This document shows positions 35,036 to 44,300 of a stretch of 64,000 nt of DNA, one piece after another. The stretch covers positions 1-64,000 of the forward strand of contig NZ_LWBS01000417.1 of the NCBI RefSeq assembly GCF_001652265.1. The letters are read 5' to 3'. Made by a program: the position numbers and the translations under genes. Source of the stretch: Rhizobium leguminosarum (GTDB taxonomy: Bacteria > Pseudomonadota > Alphaproteobacteria > Rhizobiales > Rhizobiaceae). How positions within the stretch are numbered: the first letter of the stretch is position 1; the number at the start of each line of letters is the position of its first letter. The notes under the pieces were generated by a model that saw nothing but the letters and a program-made list of their open reading frames with translations, had not been told where the DNA came from and did not search any database.

Positions 35036-35989
35036 ATGGTAAAAAGATCCGAGACCCCCGCACGGCTGGACGATGCGGCGCGTGCCGGCTGGCTCTATTA
35101 CGTCGCCGGGCGCACGCAGGATGAAATCGCCGCGGCGATGGGCATTTCACGACAATCGGCGCAGCGGCTGGTGTCGCTGGCGGTCGCCGAGCGCCTGATC
35201 AAGGTGCGGCTCGATCATCCGATCGCCGCCTGCCTGGAACTCGGAAATCAGCTGCGTCGGAAATTCGGGCTGAAACATGTGGAGGTGGTGCCGAGCGATC
35301 CCGCGTCGTCGTCGACGACGGTCGGTATTGCCGAGGCGGCCGCGGCCGAGATCGAGCGGTGGCTGAAACGGCCGGAGCCGATCGTACTCGCCATCGGTAC
35401 CGGCCGCACGCTGAAGGCGGCCGTCGACCAGCTTCCGGCGATCGAATGTCCCAATCACCGCATCGTTTCGCTGACCGGCAATATTGCCCCGGACGGATCG
35501 GCCGCCTATTACAACGTCATCTTCAGCATGGCCGATGCCGTGAAGGCGCGGCACTATCCGATGCCGTTGCCGGTGCTCGTCACCTCGGCGGAGGAGCGGG
35601 AGCTGCTGCATGGCCAACAGCTGGTGCGCTCGACGCTTAATATGAGCGCGCAAGCCGATGTCACCTTCGTCGGCATCGGCGAGCTCGGCATCGATGGGCC
35701 GCTCTGCGTCGACGGTTTTCTCGAGAAGGACGAGATGATGGAGCTGATGCGCGGGGGTGCCGTCGGCGAGATCTGCGGCTGGATCTTCGATGTCGACGGC
35801 AAGTTGATCGACAACCCGATCAACGAGCGCGTCGCGTCTGCCCCGATCCCGTCCCGCGATGCGTCGATGGTCATTGGGCTGGCCAAGGGCAAGCGCAAGT
35901 TCAAGGCGATCAGGGCCGCCGTTGTCGGTCATCAAATCAATGCTCTGATCACCGACGAAGAGACGGCCGAGTTTTTGCTCAAGAGCTGA
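35036..35989 (+). CDS. SorC/DeoR-type sugar-responsive regulator of the polyol locus
   Basis: A 317-residue SorC-family regulator. The helix-turn-helix is near residues 28-50 (RTQDEIAAAMGISRQSAQRLV) and a sugar-phosphate isomerase-like effector domain follows (for example VLAIGTGRTLKAAV). It lies 146 bp upstream of smoE in the same direction, so it probably controls smoEFGK-mtlK in response to a polyol or its phosphate. Confidence 0.9.
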   Translation: MVKRSETPARLDDAARAGWLYYVAGRTQDEIAAAMGISRQSAQRLVSLAVAERLIKVRLDHPIAACLELGNQLRRKFGLKHVEVVPSDPASSSTTVGIAEAAAAEIERWLKRPEPIVLAIGTGRTLKAAVDQLPAIECPNHRIVSLTGNIAPDGSAAYYNVIFSMADAVKARHYPMPLPVLVTSAEERELLHGQQLVRSTLNMSAQADVTFVGIGELGIDGPLCVDGFLEKDEMMELMRGGAVGEICGWIFDVDGKLIDNPINERVASAPIPSRDASMVIGLAKGKRKFKAIRAAVVGHQINALITDEETAEFLLKS

Positions 35990-36035
35990 GCAAAAAATAT
36001 TCTAATTAAATCAACGGAATGACTACTGCCTTCGG

Positions 36036-36048
36036 CGTTGCAGCAACG
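36036..36048. promoter_or_regulatory. Possible SorC operator upstream of smoE
   Basis: CGTTGC-A-GCAACG is a 13-bp palindrome about 90 bp before the smoE ATG, in a 146-bp AT-richer gap. Its position between the regulator and its presumed target fits an operator. No other support is available. Confidence 0.35.
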
Positions 36049-36135
36049 ATTGCCGATTGACATTCTTTGTCGTTTGTTGAGTAATTGCCCATGAGCGAAG
36101 CGAATGCTCACACCCCATCTTCTGGGAGGAAGATT

Positions 36136-37446
36136 ATGACATTGAGAACTTTTCTGCTGGGCGCCTGCTCAGCACTGGCGTTTGCCGGCATGGCTTCGGC
36201 CGAGACGCTGACAATCGCGACCGTGAACAACGGCGACATGATCCGGATGCAGAAGCTGACGGATGATTTCAAGGCGAAGAATCCCGGCATCGACCTTGAA
36301 TGGGTAACCCTCGAAGAAAACGTGCTGCGCCAGAAGGTCACGACCGACATCGCGACCAAGGGCGGCCAGTACGACGTTCTGACGATCGGCACCTATGAAG
36401 TTCCGATCTGGGCAAAACAGGACTGGTTGCTGCCGCTCGACAATCTCGGCGCCAACTACGACGTCGACGACCTGCTGCCGGCAATCCGCAGCGGCCTGAC
36501 TGTAGACGGCAAGCTCTATGCTGCGCCGTTCTATGGCGAAAGCTCGATGGTCATGTATCGCAAGGACTTGTTCGAAGCTGCCGGCCTGAAGATGCCCGAC
36601 GCGCCGACCTGGGACTTCGTAGCGGACGCTGCCCGCAAGATCACCAATAAGGACAAGGAAATCTACGGCATCTGCCTTCGCGGCAAGGCCGGCTGGGGTG
36701 AGAACATGGCCTTCCTGACGGCCATGTCCAATTCCTTCGGCGCACGCTGGTTCGACGAGAAGTGGAAGCCGCAGTTCGATCAGCCGGAGTGGAAGGACAC
36801 GCTCGACTTCTACGTCAAGCTGATGAAGGATGCAGGCCCTCCGGGCGCCTCCTCCAACGGCTTCAACGAGAACCTGGCGCTCTTCCAGACCGGCAAGTGC
36901 GGCATGTGGATCGACGCAACGGTTGCCGCTTCCTTCGTCGCCGATCCGAAGCAGTCGCAGGTCGCCGACAAGGTCGGCTTCGCGCTCGCCCCGGACAAGG
37001 GTCTCGGCAAGCGCGGCAACTGGCTCTGGGCCTGGAGCCTCGCCATCCCGGCAGGTACCCAGAAGGCCGAAGCTGCTGAGAAGTTCGTCGCCTGGGCAAC
37101 GAGCAAGGAATACAGCAACCTCGTCGCCGAGAAGGAAGGTTGGCTGAACGCACCTCCGGGAACTCGCAAATCGCTCTATGCGAATGCGGACTACCAGAAG
37201 GCGGCTTCGTTCGCCAAGATGACGCTCGACTCGATCGAGTCGGCCGATCCGACCAAGCCGACCGTCAAGCCGGTTCCTTATGTCGGCGTCCAGTTCGTGG
37301 CGATCCCGGAATTCCAGGGCATCGGCACGGCAGTGGGCCAGCAGTTCTCGGCAGCCCTTGCCGGCCAGCTTTCGGTCGACCAGGCCCTGAAGAGCGCCCA
37401 GCAGCTGGCAACCCGCGAAATGACCAAGGCCGGCTACATAAAATAA
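36136..37446 (+). CDS. smoE: Sorbitol/mannitol ABC transporter substrate-binding protein
   Basis: A 436-residue periplasmic binding protein. GGGAGGA precedes ATG 36136 and the signal peptide ends near MASA (about 22). Sequence and gene order (smoE-smoF-smoG-smoK-mtlK) match the S. meliloti polyol importer. It should bind sorbitol, mannitol and perhaps arabitol. A strong terminator follows, so permease expression depends on read-through. Confidence 0.88.
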   Translation: MTLRTFLLGACSALAFAGMASAETLTIATVNNGDMIRMQKLTDDFKAKNPGIDLEWVTLEENVLRQKVTTDIATKGGQYDVLTIGTYEVPIWAKQDWLLPLDNLGANYDVDDLLPAIRSGLTVDGKLYAAPFYGESSMVMYRKDLFEAAGLKMPDAPTWDFVADAARKITNKDKEIYGICLRGKAGWGENMAFLTAMSNSFGARWFDEKWKPQFDQPEWKDTLDFYVKLMKDAGPPGASSNGFNENLALFQTGKCGMWIDATVAASFVADPKQSQVADKVGFALAPDKGLGKRGNWLWAWSLAIPAGTQKAEAAEKFVAWATSKEYSNLVAEKEGWLNAPPGTRKSLYANADYQKAASFAKMTLDSIESADPTKPTVKPVPYVGVQFVAIPEFQGIGTAVGQQFSAALAGQLSVDQALKSAQQLATREMTKAGYIK

Positions 37447-37491
37447 AACCTCCTGAGTAAGTGGCGGGATACTTGACATTCCGCCCATCTG

Positions 37492-37530
37492 GGCCGCCGA
37501 TTGCCCGAACTGCATCGGCGGCCATTTTTT
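37492..37530 (+). terminator. Intrinsic terminator between smoE and smoF
   Basis: GGCCGCCGAT (37492-37501) pairs perfectly with ATCGGCGGCC (37514-37523), followed by ATTTTTT. It should stop most transcripts after smoE and leave lower levels of smoFGK-mtlK. Confidence 0.85.
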
Positions 37531-37584
37531 CAGAGAAAGCTGCCCCGCGGCCGCTCCCCGCTTCACACCAGATCGGTGATTGCC

Positions 37585-38457
37585 ATGGCAACCTTACATA
37601 CCCGCTCCGCCGCGCGCCTGATGATTGCGCCCTCCGTGCTGCTGCTGTTTGCATGGATGATCGTCCCGCTTGTGATGACGATCTATTTCTCGATGCTGAA
37701 CTACAATCTGCTCAGCCCCGGCATGGAGAGCTTCGTCGGCTTTCTAAACTACGAATACTTCCTGTCCGACCCGGCCTTTGTTGCGGCGCTGATCAATACT
37801 TTGCTGCTTGTCGCCGGCGTGTTGCTGATCACCGTCATCGGCGGCATCGCCTTTGCGCTGCTGCTCGACCAACCGATGTACGGTCAGGGCATCGTGCGCA
37901 TCCTGGTGATTGCGCCGTTCTTCGTCATGCCGACGGTGGCAGCACTCGTCTGGAAGAACATGTTCATGAACCCGGTCAACGGCCTGTTTGCCCATCTTGC
38001 CAAGGCGATCGGCCTGCAACCGATCGATTGGCTGGCGAATGCACCGCTGTTTTCCGTCATTCTGATCGTCGCCTGGCAGTGGCTGCCCTTTGCCACCCTC
38101 ATCATGCTGACCGCGCTGCAGTCGCTCGACGAGGAGCAGAAGGAAGCCTCCGAAATGGACGGCGCCGGGCCGATCTCGAAGTTCATCTACATTATCCTGC
38201 CGCACATGGCGCGTGCCATCACCGTGGTGATCCTGATCCAGACGATCTTCCTGCTTTCGGTCTTTGCCGAAATCCTCGTCACCACCAACGGCGGACCGGG
38301 CACCGACAGCACCAACCTCACCTATCTCGTCTATGCCCAGGCGCTGCTGCAGTTCGATATCGGCGGGGCATCGGCCGGCGGTATCGTGGCTGTTATCCTC
38401 GCCAATATCGTTGCGATCTTCCTCGTGCGCCTCGTCGGCAAGAATCTGGAGGCTTGA
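37585..38457 (+). CDS. smoF: Polyol ABC transporter permease
   Basis: A 290-residue inner-membrane permease with six membrane segments and the EAA-type loop EASEMDGAGPISKF. ATG 37585 is chosen as in the family; in-frame upstream residues cross the terminator. It partners SmoG, whose start follows its stop after one base. No strong ribosome site is seen (GGTGATTGCC). Confidence 0.9.
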   Translation: MATLHTRSAARLMIAPSVLLLFAWMIVPLVMTIYFSMLNYNLLSPGMESFVGFLNYEYFLSDPAFVAALINTLLLVAGVLLITVIGGIAFALLLDQPMYGQGIVRILVIAPFFVMPTVAALVWKNMFMNPVNGLFAHLAKAIGLQPIDWLANAPLFSVILIVAWQWLPFATLIMLTALQSLDEEQKEASEMDGAGPISKFIYIILPHMARAITVVILIQTIFLLSVFAEILVTTNGGPGTDSTNLTYLVYAQALLQFDIGGASAGGIVAVILANIVAIFLVRLVGKNLEA

Positions 38458-38458
38458 G

Positions 38459-39289
38459 ATGGCCAGAAAAGTTACAACGAAGCACAAGCTCATCGTCACC
38501 GCGATCGCCTGGACGCTCGGCATCCTGATCTTCTTCCCGATTCTCTGGACGTTCCTGACCAGCTTCAAGTCGGAAGCCGACGCCATCGCCTCGCCGCCGC
38601 AGTTCCTGTTCTTCCACTGGACGACGGAAAACTACGCCGAGGTGCAGAGCCGGTCGAACTATCTCAGCCACTTCATGAACTCGGTGATCATCTCCTTCGG
38701 CTCGACGCTGATCGGTCTGATCATTGCCATTCCGGCCGCCTGGGCGATGGCGTTTTCGCCGACCAAGCGGACCAAGGACGTGCTGATGTGGATGCTGTCG
38801 ACCAAGATGATGCCACCCGTGGGCGCACTGATCCCGATCTATCTGATGTTCCGCAATTCGGGTCTGCTCGACACGCGCACCGGCCTGGTGGTCGTACTGA
38901 CGCTGATCAACCTGCCGATCATCGTCTGGATGCTCTATACCTACTTCAAGGAAATCCCCGGCGAGATCCTCGAAGCGGCCCGCATGGACGGAGCCTCGCT
39001 GATGAAGGAGATCGTCTACGTGCTGACGCCGATGGCCGTGCCCGGCATTGCCTCGACGCTGCTTTTGAACATCATCCTTGCCTGGAACGAGGCGTTCTGG
39101 ACGCTCAACCTCACTGCCTCGAAGGCGGCGCCGCTGACAGCCTTCATCGCCTCCTATTCTAGCCCCGAGGGCCTGTTCTACGCCAAGCTTTCGGCGGCAT
39201 CGACGATGGCGATTGCGCCGATCCTGATCCTTGGCTGGTTCAGCCAGAAACAACTCGTCCGCGGCCTGACCTTCGGCGCTGTGAAATAA
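38459..39289 (+). CDS. smoG: Polyol ABC transporter permease
   Basis: A 276-residue permease with six membrane segments and the EAA loop LEAARMDGASLMKE. ATG 38459 directly follows the smoF TGA, and GGAGG in the end of smoF serves as its ribosome site, so translation is coupled. It forms the channel with SmoF. Confidence 0.92.
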   Translation: MARKVTTKHKLIVTAIAWTLGILIFFPILWTFLTSFKSEADAIASPPQFLFFHWTTENYAEVQSRSNYLSHFMNSVIISFGSTLIGLIIAIPAAWAMAFSPTKRTKDVLMWMLSTKMMPPVGALIPIYLMFRNSGLLDTRTGLVVVLTLINLPIIVWMLYTYFKEIPGEILEAARMDGASLMKEIVYVLTPMAVPGIASTLLLNIILAWNEAFWTLNLTASKAAPLTAFIASYSSPEGLFYAKLSAASTMAIAPILILGWFSQKQLVRGLTFGAVK

Positions 39290-39307
39290 CATAAAAGGGA
39301 GAGAAAC

Positions 39308-40306
39308 ATGGGCAGCATTACCCTTCAGAAGGTTTCCAAGGTCTTCGGCGAAGCCAAGGTCATCCCGTCGATCGATCTCGACATCAAGGACGGCGAGTTC
39401 GTCGTCTTCGTCGGCCCGTCGGGCTGCGGCAAGTCCACGCTGCTCAGGCTGATCGCCGGGCTTGAGGACGTCTCCGGCGGCAAGATCGTCATCGACGGCC
39501 GGGACGCCACAGAAAAGGCGCCCTCGGAGCGTGGCCTTGCCATGGTGTTCCAGTCCTATGCCCTTTATCCGCATATGAGCGTGCGCAACAATATCGCCTT
39601 TCCGCTCAAGATGGCCGGCATCGACAAGGCGGAGATCGACCGCAAGGTGAGCGATGCCGCCCGGGTGCTCAACCTCACCGACTATCTCGAGCGCAAGCCG
39701 CGCCAGCTTTCGGGCGGCCAGCGCCAGCGCGTCGCGATCGGACGCGCCATCGTGCGCCAGCCTTCGGCCTTCCTGTTCGATGAACCGCTGTCGAACCTCG
39801 ATGCGGCGCTGCGCGTCAACATGCGCCTCGAAATCAGCGAGTTGCATCAGCAGCTGAAGACGACGATGGTCTATGTCACCCACGACCAGGTCGAGGCGAT
39901 GACCATGGCCGACAAGATCGTCGTCTTGAATAGGGGCAATATCGAGCAGGTCGGCTCGCCGCTCGAACTCTACAGCCGCCCCCGCAACCTTTTCGTCGCC
40001 GGCTTCATCGGATCGCCCAAGATGAACTTCATCACAGGCCAACATGCGGTTCAGCTCGGCGCCCATACGATCGGCATTCGTCCCGAACATATGCTGTTGT
40101 CGATGGAGAGCGGCGACTGGAAGGGCAGGGTCGTGGTCGCCGAACATCTCGGTTCCGACACCTTCCTGCATATCGATGCCGAGGACATCGGCATGTTGAC
40201 GGCGCGCGGCAGCGGCGATTTCGCGGCGAAAGCGGGAGACACGGTCTATCTGACACCGGACCGTTCGCGCATTCACAAATTCAACGAGGGCGGCCTTGCC
40301 ATCTGA
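39308..40306 (+). CDS. smoK: Polyol ABC transporter ATP-binding protein
   Basis: A 332-residue MalK-type ATPase with Walker A GPSGCGKS, signature LSGGQRQR, Walker [12 protein letters not shown] and the TOBE-region [15 protein letters not shown] precedes the ATG. It energises SmoFG and lies 18 bp after smoG and 84 bp before mtlK. Confidence 0.93.
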   Translation: MGSITLQKVSKVFGEAKVIPSIDLDIKDGEFVVFVGPSGCGKSTLLRLIAGLEDVSGGKIVIDGRDATEKAPSERGLAMVFQSYALYPHMSVRNNIAFPLKMAGIDKAEIDRKVSDAARVLNLTDYLERKPRQLSGGQRQRVAIGRAIVRQPSAFLFDEPLSNLDAALRVNMRLEISELHQQLKTTMVYVTHDQVEAMTMADKIVVLNRGNIEQVGSPLELYSRPRNLFVAGFIGSPKMNFITGQHAVQLGAHTIGIRPEHMLLSMESGDWKGRVVVAEHLGSDTFLHIDAEDIGMLTARGSGDFAAKAGDTVYLTPDRSRIHKFNEGGLAI

Positions 40307-40390
40307 AGCAGGCTGCCGGGCTGGGGGCAGGCATGTGAGCCGGACGATGGCGCCCGGCCGTTTCCGGAAGACCTTCAAGAGGACTGAAAC

Positions 40391-41872
40391 ATGACGTGCA
40401 AATTATCGCTGGCAACACTTTCGGATGTGGCGCGCACTGCTGCCATCCCTGGATATGACAGGGCATCGCTGAAAGCCGGCATCGTGCACTTCGGCGTCGG
40501 CAATTTCCACCGTGCCCACCAGGCGATCTATCTCGACGATCTCTTCAACGCCGGCACGGATCACGACTGGGCAATCGTCGGCGCTGGCGTGCTTCCCTCC
40601 GACGCGGCCATGCGCGAAAAGCTTGCGGCGCAGGATTTCCTCACAACGGTGGTCGAACAGGACAACAACAAGACGGCGGCGCGCGTCACCGCACCGATGA
40701 TCGATATCCTGCCGGTCGGCGATGCCGCTGCGATCATCGCCAAGCTTGCCGATCCCGAGATCCGCATCGTCTCGATGACGATCACCGAAGGCGGCTACTT
40801 CATCGACGCGTCGGGCACCTTCAATCCGACCCATCCGGCGATCGCCGCCGACGGACAAAATCCCAACGCGCCGAAGACAGTGTTCGGGCTGATCGTCGCC
40901 GGCCTGAAAGCGCGCAAGGACAAGGGCATCGGTCCCTTCACCGTCATGTCCTGCGACAACATTCCCCATAATGGCGTCGTTACCGCCAATGCCGTCGTCG
41001 GTACGGCCGCACTTTCGGACCCTGCCTTTGCCGATTGGATTCGGACGAATGTCGCCTTCCCGAACGGCATGGTCGACCGCATCACGCCGGCGACCAGCCA
41101 GCGCGAGGTCGATTTCCTCCGGGACAATTTCCAGATCGAGGACAGTTGGCCGGTCTATTGCGAGGAATTCAAGCAATGGGTGCTCGAGGATAAGTTCACG
41201 GCCGGCCGGCCGGCGCTGGAAAAGGTCGGCGTCACCTTCGTCCCCGATGTCACGCCCTACGAGCACATGAAGATCCGCATCCTCAACGGCGGGCATGCCG
41301 CGATCGCCTATCCGGCGGCGTTGATGGACATTCATTTCGTTCATGATTCCATGGAAGACCCGCTGATCCGCGCCTTCCTCGCCAAGCTCGAGAAGGACGA
41401 GATCATCCCGATCGTGCCGCCGGTGCCGAACACGTCGCTGACCGATTATTTCGCCCTGATCGAACATCGCCTGCTCAATCCGAAGATCGCCGATACCATT
41501 CCGCGACTGGCGCAAGACGGCTCCAACCGCCAGCCGAAATTCATCCTGCCGTCGACGCTCGACAATCTGCGTCAGGGCAGGGACGTCGTTGGCCTGGCGC
41601 TGGTTTCAGCACTCTGGTGCCGCTATTTCGCCGGCAAGACCGACAGCGGCCAGGATATCGTCTTCAACGACGCGAGCGCAGAGCGCCTGCATGCGGCGGC
41701 GGTGAAAGCCAAGGACGATCCGTCAGCCTTCCTCGTCTTCGACGATATTTTCGGCGAAGTGGCGAAATCCGAACTTTTCCGCAAGCGTTTCGCCCATGCT
41801 CTCAAAACCCTGTGGGAAAAGGGCACGCGGGAGACGCTGCAGCTCTATCTCGACGGCAAGCTCGCAGTGTAA
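40391..41872 (+). CDS. mtlK: Mannitol 2-dehydrogenase
   Basis: A 493-residue polyol-specific long-chain dehydrogenase. FGVGNFHRAH near residue 34 is the cofactor motif. Catalytic K294, N299 and H302 (HMKIRILNGGH) match K295, N300 and H303 of the Pseudomonas fluorescens enzyme. It oxidises mannitol to fructose, and often arabitol to xylulose, with NAD in the cytoplasm. It follows smoK as in S. meliloti, but the sorbitol dehydrogenase gene smoS seen there is absent here. Confidence 0.92.
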   Translation: MTCKLSLATLSDVARTAAIPGYDRASLKAGIVHFGVGNFHRAHQAIYLDDLFNAGTDHDWAIVGAGVLPSDAAMREKLAAQDFLTTVVEQDNNKTAARVTAPMIDILPVGDAAAIIAKLADPEIRIVSMTITEGGYFIDASGTFNPTHPAIAADGQNPNAPKTVFGLIVAGLKARKDKGIGPFTVMSCDNIPHNGVVTANAVVGTAALSDPAFADWIRTNVAFPNGMVDRITPATSQREVDFLRDNFQIEDSWPVYCEEFKQWVLEDKFTAGRPALEKVGVTFVPDVTPYEHMKIRILNGGHAAIAYPAALMDIHFVHDSMEDPLIRAFLAKLEKDEIIPIVPPVPNTSLTDYFALIEHRLLNPKIADTIPRLAQDGSNRQPKFILPSTLDNLRQGRDVVGLALVSALWCRYFAGKTDSGQDIVFNDASAERLHAAAVKAKDDPSAFLVFDDIFGEVAKSELFRKRFAHALKTLWEKGTRETLQLYLDGKLAV

Positions 41873-41969
41873 GGAATCCGGATGGCGGTATCTGCTGCCG
41901 CCATTCATCCGGCCTTGCGAGCGACGCGGGACGGTAACACGTCCGAATTGAACTCAGGTTGGGTCTTCC

Positions 41970-42659
41970 ATGGCTGATGCTGAAAAACGGCTGGTCATCT
42001 TCGATTGCGATGGCGTACTCGTTGACAGCGAGCCGATCTCAATCAGCGTGCTCGTCGGGGCGATGAACGATCTCGGCGTCTCGATCACCGAGGACCAGGC
42101 TTATGAGCGTTTTCTCGGCCGCAGCCTGTCTACTCTCATCGATACGCTGGAAACCGAATTCAACGTCCATGCCGGCGAGGAATTCCTCGAGCGCATCCGC
42201 ACCGATCTCTACGCCCGTTTTCGCACAGAACTGAAGCCGATCGAGGGTATCGCCGCGACGATCGACGGGCTTGGCGTTCCCTGTTGCGTTGCCTCGTCCA
42301 GCCAGATGGAGCGAATCCGGCTGTCGCTGTCGGTGACCGGACTTCTCGACAAGCTGCCCGACATCTTCAGCGCAACGATGGTCAAGCGCGGCAAACCGGC
42401 GCCCGATCTCTTCCTGCATGCGGCGCGTGAAATGCAGGTCGAGCCGGCTCATTGCCTTGTCGTCGAAGACAGCCCGGCCGGCGTTGCCGCCGCCAAGGCG
42501 GCAGGCATGACGGTCTTCGCCTTCACCGGCGGATCACACGCCAACTTCGCCGGATATCGTGCCGAACTCGACCGCCTTTCGCCGGAAGTGGTGTTTGACG
42601 CCATGCCGGATTTGATACACCTTGTCCGCAACCATAAGCTGGACGGGACCAAGACTTGA
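41970..42659 (+). CDS. HAD-family phosphatase/phosphoglucomutase-like
   Basis: A 229-residue HAD hydrolase with nucleophile D12 and D14 (IFDCDGVLVDSEP), a helical cap and motif III/IV KRGKPAPD...VVEDSPAGV. Such proteins dephosphorylate small sugar phosphates or act as beta-phosphoglucomutases. Its TGA overlaps the ATG of the FGGY kinase, so the two are translated together. That suggests removal or repair of a sugar phosphate in polyol catabolism. Confidence 0.87.
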   Translation: MADAEKRLVIFDCDGVLVDSEPISISVLVGAMNDLGVSITEDQAYERFLGRSLSTLIDTLETEFNVHAGEEFLERIRTDLYARFRTELKPIEGIAATIDGLGVPCCVASSSQMERIRLSLSVTGLLDKLPDIFSATMVKRGKPAPDLFLHAAREMQVEPAHCLVVEDSPAGVAAAKAAGMTVFAFTGGSHANFAGYRAELDRLSPEVVFDAMPDLIHLVRNHKLDGTKT

Positions 42660-44242
42660 TGCGTGATCATGTGGTTGCGGTGGATATCGGCACGGGCAGT
42701 GCGCGCGCCGGCGTCTTCGATGCACGTGGCCGACTGCTCGCCAAGGCCGAGCATCCGATCGTGATGAACCGGCCGCGCGAAAACCATGCCGAGCATGATT
42801 CCGAAAATATCTGGTCGGCCGCCTGTACGGCAGTGCGCAGGGCGATGGAGCAATCCGGCATCGCCGCCGCCTCGGTCGGAGCGATCGGCTTCGACGCCAC
42901 CTGTTCGCTCGTCGTCCGTGACGTCGAGGGCCGGCAGCTCAGCGTTTCCACAGGCGGGGAGAGGCGTTTCGACACGATCGTCTGGCTCGATCATCGGGCG
43001 CTGAAGGAAGCCGATTTTTGCACGGCGACGCAGCACAGGGTGCTCGAACATTCCGGCCACGTGATGTCGCCGGAAATGGAGATGCCGAAGCTGATGTGGC
43101 TGAAGAAGAAGCTGCCCGCCACATGGGAAAAGGCTGGCTATTTCTTCGATCTCGCTGATTTCATGACGTGGAAATCGACCGGATCGCCCGCCCGTTCACG
43201 CTGCACGCTGACGGCGAAATGGAACTATCTCGCCCATGTCGAAGAGGGCTGGCAGCAGGATTTCCTGGAACGGATCGGCCTCGAGGACCTTCAGGCGCGC
43301 GGCCATCTGCCGGATGAGACCACGCCTGTCGGAGACAGCGTAGGCCGGCTGACGCAGGAAGCGGCGGAAGCGCTGGGGCTGACGACGGACTGCCATGTCG
43401 CTGCCGGGATGATCGACGCCTATGCCGGCGCACTCGGCGCGCTCGGCGGCTACGCCGCCGATCCTGTCAAACGCGAGCACCAGCTGGCGCTGATTGCCGG
43501 CACGTCGAGCTGCATCGTTACCTTCTCGCGGGAACGCAAGCCGAGCCACGGCATGTGGGGTCCCTATTACGAGGCTGTCTTCCCGCAGTCCTGGCTGGTG
43601 GAGGCCGGGCAATCGGCGACCGGCGCGTTGCTCGACCACATCGCGCGCATGCATGCGGCCGGTGGCGAGCCGACGGCGGCGCTGCATCAGAAGATCGTCG
43701 CGCGCATCGCCGAATTGCGGGCCGAGGAGGGCGATGACTTCGGTGCACGGATCTTCGTGCTGCCGGATTTTCATGGCAACCGTTCGCCGCTCGCCGATCC
43801 GCATGCCGTCGGCGTCGTCAGCGGGCTGACGCTCGACACGTCCTTCGACGGGCTCTGCGCGCTCTATTGGCGCTCTGCAGTGGGGATTGCGCTCGGCATC
43901 CGCCATATCCTGGAAATGATGAAGGAGTACGGCTACATGCCCGATACGCTGCATATTGCCGGCGGGCATGTGAAGAACCCAGTGCTGATGGAGCTTTATA
44001 GCGATGCGACCGGCTGCAAGGTCGTGGTGCCGAAGATGAACGAAGTGGTGCTGCTTGGCACGGCGATCGCAGCATCCGTCGCCTGCGGCTTGTACAAGGA
44101 TCTGGCGGCGGCCGGCGAAGCGATGTATCCGGGCGGCGACGAACGGCTTCCCGACAAAGCGAAGCAGGCGCTCTACGACCGCGACTACCGCCGTCTTCTC
44201 GCCATGCACCGGCACCGCGTTGAATTGGAAACGATGCAATAG
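42659..44242 (+). CDS. FGGY-family pentulose kinase (D-ribulokinase-like)
   Basis: A 527-residue kinase with N-terminal VDIGTGSARAGVFD, IGFDATCSLVV, WLDHRA and the C-terminal ATPase motif HIAGGHVKNPVLMEL. These fit the D-ribulokinase/FGGY subgroup better than xylulokinase. It phosphorylates a ketopentose formed from a pentitol. ATG 42659 overlaps the HAD stop. As the last gene of the polyol locus it suggests that ribitol or arabitol is a substrate besides hexitols. Confidence 0.87.
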   Translation: MRDHVVAVDIGTGSARAGVFDARGRLLAKAEHPIVMNRPRENHAEHDSENIWSAACTAVRRAMEQSGIAAASVGAIGFDATCSLVVRDVEGRQLSVSTGGERRFDTIVWLDHRALKEADFCTATQHRVLEHSGHVMSPEMEMPKLMWLKKKLPATWEKAGYFFDLADFMTWKSTGSPARSRCTLTAKWNYLAHVEEGWQQDFLERIGLEDLQARGHLPDETTPVGDSVGRLTQEAAEALGLTTDCHVAAGMIDAYAGALGALGGYAADPVKREHQLALIAGTSSCIVTFSRERKPSHGMWGPYYEAVFPQSWLVEAGQSATGALLDHIARMHAAGGEPTAALHQKIVARIAELRAEEGDDFGARIFVLPDFHGNRSPLADPHAVGVVSGLTLDTSFDGLCALYWRSAVGIALGIRHILEMMKEYGYMPDTLHIAGGHVKNPVLMELYSDATGCKVVVPKMNEVVLLGTAIAASVACGLYKDLAAAGEAMYPGGDERLPDKAKQALYDRDYRRLLAMHRHRVELETMQ

Positions 44243-44300
44243 AGCGCCGCTCTAAGGACGCTCCATCAAATTGAATCTGCGCATAACCTTTCAAATTAAT
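44239..44300. repeat. Partial palindromic repeat between FGGY kinase and RpiR genes
   Basis: TAGAGCGCCGCTCTA followed by AGGACGCTCC and GCGCATAACCTTT matches shortened pieces of both modules at 268-369. The kinase TAG stop codon lies inside the first arm. It occupies the convergent gap. Confidence 0.6.

Noticed and set aside
38393..40378. 661-codon minus-strand frame opposite smoG and smoK
   Set aside because: Antisense shadow of ABC permease and ATPase genes.
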